From assembly GCA_025929125.1 (NCBI GenBank), contig JAICMT010000010.1:1-12675 (forward strand): 12,675 bases of DNA, written 5' to 3'. Below, in pieces: positions 7,196-12,675 of this stretch. Made by a program: the position numbers and the translations under genes. The notes beneath the pieces were generated by a model that made no database searches, was not told the origin of the DNA, and saw nothing but the letters and a program-made list of their open reading frames with translations. This stretch comes from Acidobacteriaceae bacterium. Lineage in GTDB: Bacteria > Acidobacteriota > Terriglobia > Terriglobales > Acidobacteriaceae. Position 1 is the first letter of the stretch, and each line of letters starts with the position of its first letter.

Positions 7196-7897
7196 GTGAG
7201 TTCCCACCCCTCGCACGTGCGCACCATCGACGATCTCCGGGGCCCCGCCGGCCGCCTCGAAGCGCTGCTCAACACCGGCAATGACGACGCCCACTTCTGC
7301 GCCCTCGTCTGCCATCCCCATCCGGCAGGCGGCGGAACCATGCATAACAAGGTCGTCTACCACGCCATGAAGGCCATCTCGTCTCTCGGCGTTCCCGTGC
7401 TGCGCATCAACTTCCGCGGCGTCGGTTTGAGCGAAGGCGAGCACGCCCACGGCCCCGGCGAGCGCGAGGACACCCGCGCCGCCCTCGACTGGCTCGAGCA
7501 AACCTTCGCGCGGCCCATCCTCTTCGCCGGCTTCTCCTTCGGCGCGCACGTCGGCCTCCACGCCTGCTGCGGAGACCCGCGCGTTCACGGCCTCATCGCC
7601 CTCGGCCTTCCCGTCAGCGCTGCCGGACGCAGCTATTCTTACGGCTTCCTGCAAAATTGCCCCCAGCCCAAGCTCTTTATCAGCGGCGACCACGACCAGT
7701 TCGCATCCGTCGAAGAACTGGAATCCGTATGGTCGCGTGTAGCCGAGCCCAAACGTACCCACATCATCCCCGGAGCCGAACACTTCTTCCAGGGCACGCC
7801 CGACTCGCCCGCACCCAAGCTCTCTGAAATGCAGCAGGAGATCCGAACCTGGCTCGCCGACACCTTCGCGCTCGGATCAGCGGCCTCAACCCTCTAA
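7196..7897 (+). CDS. COG2945-type alpha/beta hydrolase
   Basis: This 233-residue serine hydrolase has the short, cap-less build of COG2945 (dienelactone hydrolase-related). The family mark CHPHPAGGGTMHNKVV falls near residues 39-54 and would form the oxyanion region. INFRGVGLSEG follows at 71-81, the nucleophile elbow GFSFG places Ser114, SGDHD gives Asp175/Asp177 as the acid (Asp177 more likely), and PGAEHFF gives His206. No signal peptide is seen, so it is cytoplasmic. The natural substrate is unknown; carboxylic or thioester hydrolysis is the family expectation. The start is a GTG at 7196 with GAGG (7190-7193) only 2 bases upstream; a second GTG at 7217 has no ribosome site. Its TAA overlaps the stop of the convergent downstream hydrolase gene. 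Confidence 0.9.
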   Translation: MSSHPSHVRTIDDLRGPAGRLEALLNTGNDDAHFCALVCHPHPAGGGTMHNKVVYHAMKAISSLGVPVLRINFRGVGLSEGEHAHGPGEREDTRAALDWLEQTFARPILFAGFSFGAHVGLHACCGDPRVHGLIALGLPVSAAGRSYSYGFLQNCPQPKLFISGDHDQFASVEELESVWSRVAEPKRTHIIPGAEHFFQGTPDSPAPKLSEMQQEIRTWLADTFALGSAASTL

Positions 7898-8763
7898 TCC
7901 AACTCAGCAGAACCCTCCCGCAGCAGCCACTCCGTCATAATCCGATTCGTCTCCTGCGGAAACTCCTCAAACACCAGGTGCCCGCCGCCCGGAATCACCA
8001 CCAGTTCCGCCCCAATCTCCTGCTGCAGCCTGCCCGCCGACTTCAGACTCACCACCCGGTCCCGATCGCCCCACACCAGCAGCGTCGGGGTCTTCGCCAC
8101 TTCGGGCAGAACGGCTTCCAGCTTCTTCATCTCGGCAAACCAGCCCCGCACCATCGCGAGCACATGCGCCATCGTGCCTGGAACCTGCAACGCATCATGG
8201 TACGGCTTCAGGGTTCCAGGCTCCATGCGCCTCCTGTCCCCAAACATGCGCGCGAGCGCCACCCGCTGAATCCATCGCGGCATCCTGGGCGCAAGGTTTG
8301 CGATCCATCCGCCCAACGCAGTGCTGTAGAGCCGCACCATCCAGTCCGTCTTGCGACTGTACGGATTCGCCGGAGCAAGCAGGATCAGGCTCGTCACCCG
8401 CTCCGGAGCCAGCGCAGCCAGCATCAACGCGACCGAGCCTCCGTGGGACGTGGCAACCACATCGGCGCGATCAATCTGAAGCGCATCCATCGCCGCCAGC
8501 ACCCGCCGCGCCGTCGGCTCCAGCCCAGCCGCAAGCCCGTGCACCCGCTCCGAATGGCCCATGCCCAGCAGGTCCGGCGCATACACCGTCCGGTGCTCCG
8601 CAAGCGCAGGGATGTTCCGCTCCCAGATGCCGTAGCCACCAATCAATCCGTGGATCAGCAGCAGCGGACTTCCCTGCCCGGCTCGGACATACACCGCACG
8701 AGCCCCGCCAATCTCAACCGACCCTGTCTTCGTGACGCTCTCCCGCACCCAAAGTCGACGCAA
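7894..8763 (-). CDS. Alpha/beta hydrolase downstream of bcsC
   Basis: This is a 289-residue alpha/beta fold hydrolase of the lipase/epoxide-hydrolase/haloperoxidase-like class, with a helical cap. Visible motifs are LLLIHGLIGGYGIWERN (oxyanion HG, His38-Gly39), PDLLGMGHSE near 63-72, the nucleophile elbow ATSHGG with Ser106, WGDRDRV with Asp233 or Asp235 as acid, and GGGHLVFEE with His262. The first Gly of the usual GxSxG is Ala here, a tolerated change in the fold. It lacks a clear signal peptide. The substrate cannot be named. It begins 9 bases after the bcsC stop and in the same frame, so it is very likely co-transcribed with bcsC; whether it acts on cellulose or acyl groups is unknown. 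The TTG at 8763 and the GTG at 8748 are both possible starts, neither with a strong ribosome site. The TAG overlaps the stop of the convergent gene. Confidence 0.88.
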   Translation of the reverse strand: MRRLWVRESVTKTGSVEIGGARAVYVRAGQGSPLLLIHGLIGGYGIWERNIPALAEHRTVYAPDLLGMGHSERVHGLAAGLEPTARRVLAAMDALQIDRADVVATSHGGSVALMLAALAPERVTSLILLAPANPYSRKTDWMVRLYSTALGGWIANLAPRMPRWIQRVALARMFGDRRRMEPGTLKPYHDALQVPGTMAHVLAMVRGWFAEMKKLEAVLPEVAKTPTLLVWGDRDRVVSLKSAGRLQQEIGAELVVIPGGGHLVFEEFPQETNRIMTEWLLREGSAELD

Positions 8764-8772
8764 TCCGCGCCA

Positions 8773-11700
8773 CTACGGAATCTGCAGCGGCCGAATCCCG
8801 TCCATGACGAACAGCCCCGTCGGACGCCCCTCGGCCGTAGCCTGCCGCCGGAACGTGTACCGCAGAGCAAATCCCGCGGCGACATCCTGGTAGTTATTAC
8901 GGTTCGTGCTGCGCACAAACCCGCCGGCATACCAGTGCTCGCGCAACCGATAGGAGAACTCGCCTCGCAGCGCGTACTCGAATCCCGTCGAAACCATCCG
9001 CGGAGAATAACCGCACGCGTAACTCGACCCAGCGCTGCCGCAGCTTGCAAAGCTACCCTGCAGCCCCGCATCCAGCGGGAAGAAAGCAGCCGCATCCTGC
9101 CGGAAGCTGCGTACGCCCGCACTAGCCTCCACGTCATAGTGGAAGTTGCCGTCGCCTCCGCCGCGTATCGTCACCGGCACCGCGCCTGCGAAGTAATACG
9201 CCGGGCTGAAGTAGCCGCCCTGCCCGTAGCTCAGTCCGTACTCGTTGTGCTGGTAGTGCATGCCTTCAATCAGCCCGCCCACAGCCAGCATCCCGCCATG
9301 GCTCCAGCCGCTCACCCGGAACTGGCCCTGGGCCGCGCCGCGCAAAAACGTATTGCTCTGCACATGGCGACCCGTCAGAACCCCGGCCTCGGCGCTCAGC
9401 CCTGCCACAGACCCTTGCGACCCGCCCTGCAGCCGAACCCCGCCGCCCGTCGCGATCACCCCACCCCAAATCGGGCCCGTGCTCGCCGACACCCCAGGAT
9501 CCCGCAGCCCGGCATAGGAAAGCTGCGTATCCTTCACCGGCTGCCGTTCACCGTAGAGCACCAGGTGCTCACCCAGCGGCGTTAGCCGGACTCTCCCCGT
9601 CACGTTCCGCACCAGAAACTGATACGGCGTATATCCTGCCGCCACTCCGAGCCAGCGCGTAGCCGCCTGCAACTCACCGCCCAGTCCATTCGAAAACTGC
9701 TGCACCGGAACCACCATCGAGCTCGACGGCATCCTGCCCAGGTAAGGAAGCGTAAGCGGCGCAACTCCCGTACCCGCCAGCACGCCCGAGTTCAGAAACA
9801 CCGGCTGCGCCACTGCAGTAAACCGCACCGTCCGCGCCAACACCACGGAAGCCTCAGCAGGCGTCTCGATATCCACCAGCCGATCCAGTCCAGCGGTTCC
9901 ATTGCGGAAGCGGCCCGATCCCATCCCTCCGGCAAAGCCGCTGTACGACGCATCGATCGCTGCCAGCGCCTGCTGCGCCTGTTGCCGCGGAGTTAGCGCA
10001 CCCATCGGAGGCTGTGCCGCCATCAACGCCGGAGGCACTGTCTGGGTCGCCACCTCAGGTTGCACCGGCGCCACAAACACTGGAGGCGGCGGTGGCGGTG
10101 GCGGCGCTGCAGCCGGAGCCACCGCAATCGGAGCCGGAACCGGCGTCGGAGCGGCTGCTGTCTCCGGAGCAGGCGCGGGCCGCGGGGCGCTTCTGCGCGT
10201 CGCAACTGCGGGCGGCGTCTTTGGCTGCGGATACTGCTGCGCTCCGGTGTCGGGCATACTCTTGGTCTCGCTCGGCTTCACCGCAGGCTGTGTCACCAGC
10301 GGCGCACCAGTCTTCGCTTGCTCTGCCTGCGGCCGGCTCTGTGCCCGACGCGCAGCGTCCTGCGCTCTGCGCACCCGCTCCGCCTCGGCCGCTGCCGCAT
10401 TGGGGTCAGACGCCAGAGATGCAGGCCTCCTCGTATTCGGCACGTACCGCGCGGTCGGCAGAACGTCAGTCATTTCCGTTGGCTGTTGCACCGGTGGCGC
10501 GGCGTTGTTGCCCAGTTGCACCGGCACCTCCGCGCGCCCGTTCGCGGACGTGAGATTCGGAGCCGGCATCGGCCGCGAAGGCGCAATGTACGGAGTGAAC
10601 GGCGCATACCCTGCCGCCTGAGCAGCCGACTGCACCGGCGACGCCTGTGCCACACTCTGCGTCGCAGCCGTGCCCGCCGCTGAAGCCGGAGCCGGAGTCG
10701 GACGCCCCGCCGGCAACGGAGCCGGAGCCATCGGAGCCGCAGCTACCGCGGCATGAACCTCCGTCCCCGCAGGAGCCAGCAAAGCCGCCAGCCGCTGTCC
10801 ACTCCCCGAGGCCGTCGACCCCGACGGCAGCGCCGCCCGGTTATCCCGCGTCTCCGGTGGCATCGCCTTCAGCGATTGCTCATAGTACTGCTGCGCTCGC
10901 TTCGTATCGCCACGCGCCTGCTCGTAGCGTCCCTTCAGCAGCAAAATCTGCGGGTCTGCCGGATACTTGGCCAGCGCATAACCCAGCCACGCATCGGCGC
11001 TGTGATCGTCGTGCGCCGCCATGGCTGCCGCAATCGCCGCCTGATAATCCGCAGTGCTCGCCGATTCCATTTTCTGCGCCTTGAAGATCGCGTCCGCCCG
11101 CTGCGCATCGCCCGCCCGCAGGAACCCCGGAGCCAGCGCCCGCTGCACCTCGGCATTCTCGGCAAACTCCTCCGACGCCGCGTTCAGGATCGCCAGCGCA
11201 TGCGTCGTGCCGCCCGCATCCGATGCCTTCGCCGCCTGCCTCAGCGCCCAGTCCGCCCAGATCGTCTGCACGCTCTTGCGCTCGAACTCGTTCAGGTCCG
11301 CTCGCTCGCCCAACGCCATCAGTTGCTGGTACAGCGCATTGTCGTTCCCGCTCGTGTAGAGCAGCCACGCATTCTCAATCGCCGCATCGGCCGGGGCCGT
11401 GGCCGACTGCAACTCGATCGTTGCCGCCGGTCGCGCCGCCAACTGCACCTGATCCGACCGTCCGGTCACGGCATACGCCGCCCGCATCGTCTCCACATAC
11501 GCCGGATCCCGCTCCAGTTGCGCTCGCGCGGCCTCAGGAATCAGCCCTGCCTGCTCAATCGCCTCACGGTCGTGGCCGGTCAAATGCAGCGCCGTCAGCA
11601 ATCCCACCCACGCCTCCGCGCGGTCCGGCTGCTCCCGCAGCACCTGCTGGTACAGCGGATACGCAAGCTGCGGCTGTCCGGTGTCGATATCCACCGCCGC

Positions 11701-12675
11701 CAGCTCCAGCACAATCGCCGTATGCGTCCGATCCCCCGCCCGCGCGGGCTGCGCGCCTGCCTTTTGCAGCAGGTCCTGCGCCATGTCGAACCGCTTCTCC
11801 GTCCGGTACACCTCGGCCAACGCCACCGCAAAGCCCGGCTGTCGCGCTGCCTGTTCGCGAACCGGTGCCGGCATGCGTTCGGAGGCTGCCAGCGCTGCAT
11901 CATTCTGCCCCAGCACGTGCTCTGCCTGAATCAGTCCCTGCCACGCGGCAATGTTGCTCGCGTCGGCCGTCGTCAGTTGCCGATACATCTCCGCCGCGCG
12001 CTGCGGCTCGTTGCGCGCCAGCAAGACACCTGCAAGCTGCGTCTGGATCCTCCGCCGCGCCGCATCATCGGAAGCCACCCGCAGCGCCGTATCCAGCGAC
12101 CCCTGCGCGTCGCCCCCGCGTCCCACCGCCATCTGCGCCGTCGCCAGCGTCTGCAGGTAGGCAGGATCGGCATGCAGCGCCGTATGTACCTGCTCCGGCA
12201 TGCGCTCGTCCGCCGACACCGCCGCCGTCTCATTTCCCGCCGCCGAAACCGCAAACACCAGCCCGCGCCACGCTCGTTCCGTCCCCGGCTGTGCGGCGAT
12301 CGCCTGCTGGAAAAGCGGAATCGCGCCCGCCGCATCGTTGCGCGCCAGCAGAGTCTCGCCTAGCCCGGCCAGCGCCTCGGCGCTCGTGTGCTGCAGCTCC
12401 AGCGCCGCTCGGAACCGTTTCTCGGCCGTCGCGGTGTCGCCCGCGGCCAGGGCCCGGTCGCCCTCGCTCAGAACAAACCGGAAGCGCGCCGTCTCCAGCG
12501 CATCGCTCACCGCTTGGTCTCGAGGCCGCTTCTGCTTCGCCCGCTCCAGAAAGCCAATCGCGGCGGTGTAGTTCTCCTGCTGCATCCGGACGTATCCCAT
12601 CCCCGCCAGCGCGCTGGCATCGTTCGGCTGCCGCTTCAGAATCGCCCGAAAGCCCGCTTCGGCCTCCGCCGTCCG
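8773..12675 (-). CDS. bcsC: Cellulose synthase operon protein BcsC (5' truncated)
   Basis: The frame is open from the right edge to TAG at 8775-8773, giving 1300 visible residues; signal peptide and first TPRs are off-window. BcsC exports nascent cellulose across the periplasm and outer membrane. Residues 1 to about 612 are TPR repeats (for example GETLLARNDAAGAIPLFQQAI near 105-125). Residues about 616-893 are an Ala/Pro-rich low-complexity linker with an eight-proline run (858-865) and a charged patch (EAERVRRAQDAARRAQ). The BCSC_C barrel starts near 895 (QQALAAIDASYSGF) and shows RNGTAGLDRLVDIETP, PVKDTQLSYAGLRDPG, YGQGGYFSPAYYF, SYRLREHWYAGGF and a terminal RYTFRR strand before a short tail ending GIRPLQIP. 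Canonical BcsC is about 1150 residues, so the excess is mostly the linker. The synthase genes bcsA/bcsB are expected upstream, beyond the window. The hydrolase follows after 9 bases. Confidence 0.94.
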   Translation of the reverse strand, partial: RTAEAEAGFRAILKRQPNDASALAGMGYVRMQQENYTAAIGFLERAKQKRPRDQAVSDALETARFRFVLSEGDRALAAGDTATAEKRFRAALELQHTSAEALAGLGETLLARNDAAGAIPLFQQAIAAQPGTERAWRGLVFAVSAAGNETAAVSADERMPEQVHTALHADPAYLQTLATAQMAVGRGGDAQGSLDTALRVASDDAARRRIQTQLAGVLLARNEPQRAAEMYRQLTTADASNIAAWQGLIQAEHVLGQNDAALAASERMPAPVREQAARQPGFAVALAEVYRTEKRFDMAQDLLQKAGAQPARAGDRTHTAIVLELAAVDIDTGQPQLAYPLYQQVLREQPDRAEAWVGLLTALHLTGHDREAIEQAGLIPEAARAQLERDPAYVETMRAAYAVTGRSDQVQLAARPAATIELQSATAPADAAIENAWLLYTSGNDNALYQQLMALGERADLNEFERKSVQTIWADWALRQAAKASDAGGTTHALAILNAASEEFAENAEVQRALAPGFLRAGDAQRADAIFKAQKMESASTADYQAAIAAAMAAHDDHSADAWLGYALAKYPADPQILLLKGRYEQARGDTKRAQQYYEQSLKAMPPETRDNRAALPSGSTASGSGQRLAALLAPAGTEVHAAVAAAPMAPAPLPAGRPTPAPASAAGTAATQSVAQASPVQSAAQAAGYAPFTPYIAPSRPMPAPNLTSANGRAEVPVQLGNNAAPPVQQPTEMTDVLPTARYVPNTRRPASLASDPNAAAAEAERVRRAQDAARRAQSRPQAEQAKTGAPLVTQPAVKPSETKSMPDTGAQQYPQPKTPPAVATRRSAPRPAPAPETAAAPTPVPAPIAVAPAAAPPPPPPPPVFVAPVQPEVATQTVPPALMAAQPPMGALTPRQQAQQALAAIDASYSGFAGGMGSGRFRNGTAGLDRLVDIETPAEASVVLARTVRFTAVAQPVFLNSGVLAGTGVAPLTLPYLGRMPSSSMVVPVQQFSNGLGGELQAATRWLGVAAGYTPYQFLVRNVTGRVRLTPLGEHLVLYGERQPVKDTQLSYAGLRDPGVSASTGPIWGGVIATGGGVRLQGGSQGSVAGLSAEAGVLTGRHVQSNTFLRGAAQGQFRVSGWSHGGMLAVGGLIEGMHYQHNEYGLSYGQGGYFSPAYYFAGAVPVTIRGGGDGNFHYDVEASAGVRSFRQDAAAFFPLDAGLQGSFASCGSAGSSYACGYSPRMVSTGFEYALRGEFSYRLREHWYAGGFVRSTNRNNYQDVAAGFALRYTFRRQATAEGRPTGLFVMDGIRPLQIP
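10066..10830 (-). other. Pro/Ala-rich low-complexity linker of BcsC
   Basis: This coding stretch is dominated by Ala, Pro, Gln, Thr and Val codons, with repeated GGAGCCGG-type units on the plus strand (10108-10170 and 10680-10750) and an eight-proline run at 10081-10104. It joins the periplasmic TPR scaffold to the outer-membrane barrel. It stays in frame throughout, so the flanking domains belong to one gene. Confidence 0.8.
11431..12273 (-). repeat. About 110-residue super-repeat within the BcsC TPR region
   Basis: Three copies of a larger unit begin with AWxGL at residues 135, 244 and 355 (nucleotides 12273, 11946 and 11613 on the minus strand), spaced 109 and 111 residues. Each continues with a Gly about 13 residues in, then an (R/L)(M/I)P turn near position 25, a P(A/G)(Y/F) motif near 37, and a GR or KR turn near 51. 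The third copy fades after roughly 60 residues. The repeat is at protein level and is diverged in DNA. Confidence 0.6.

Noticed and set aside
7978..9585. 535-residue open frame on the plus strand opposite the hydrolase and bcsC
   Set aside because: It is antisense to two well-supported genes, its translation is Arg/Pro/His-rich without any domain, and it spans both genes; it is a GC-driven shadow.
10081..10104. GGC/GGT-rich tract as a possible DNA repeat or G-quadruplex
   Set aside because: It is fully explained as eight proline codons in frame in BcsC; the G runs are only two bases long, so a stable quadruplex is unlikely.
9902..10621. Gly/Ala-rich plus-strand frame resembling a PE-PGRS-like protein
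   Set aside because: It is simply the reverse reading of the Pro/Ala linker of BcsC; the composition mirrors the opposite strand.
10753..12363. 536-residue open frame on the plus strand opposite the BcsC TPR region
   Set aside because: Very Arg/Leu-rich low-complexity translation antisense to clear TPRs; no ribosome site or domain.

Overview
The window is GC-rich, densely coded bacterial chromosome with nothing mobile, no RNA gene and no CRISPR array that I can see. The set of a UPF0182 membrane protein, a BcsC with a very long proline/alanine-rich linker, small DUF3592-type and DUF4139 proteins, and frequent GTG starts fits a soil Acidobacteriota of the Terriglobia (subdivision 1) type. That placement is an inference from gene content and style; no marker gene is present to prove it.

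Layout, left to right. (1) 1-1665 (+): C-terminal part of a UPF0182 protein, cut by the window edge. (2) 1878-2641 (+): a two-gene unit, a small cupin protein and a DUF488/YeaO-like protein, 2 bases apart and visibly less GC-rich than the flanks. (3) 2642-3889 (-): a concentrative (CNT/NupC) nucleoside transporter whose stop abuts the DUF488 stop. (4) 4039-4413 (+): a short DUF3592-like protein. (5) 4474/4497-6033 (+): a DUF4139 protein with an apparent one-base frameshift separating a good signal peptide from the mature domain. (6) 6111-7145 (-): an M20 (ArgE/DapE-type) metallopeptidase, divergent from (7) 7196-7897 (+), a COG2945-type alpha/beta hydrolase. (8) 7894-8763 (-): a second, unrelated alpha/beta hydrolase directly downstream of (9) 8773-12675 (-): the cellulose export protein BcsC, complete at its C-terminus and open at its N-terminus.

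The only clear pathway is the right-hand one. BcsC combines a periplasmic TPR scaffold with an outer-membrane barrel that exports cellulose, so the synthase genes (bcsA, bcsB) probably lie just beyond the right edge, upstream in the direction of transcription. The hydrolase behind bcsC would be co-transcribed. The remaining genes look like unlinked housekeeping or envelope functions.

I do not see a defence system or another undescribed multi-gene system. The observations most worth checking are the DUF4139 frameshift, the oversized BcsC linker, the hydrolase lying in the same reading frame as bcsC behind a single TAG, and the Ser at the sodium-ligand position of the transporter.
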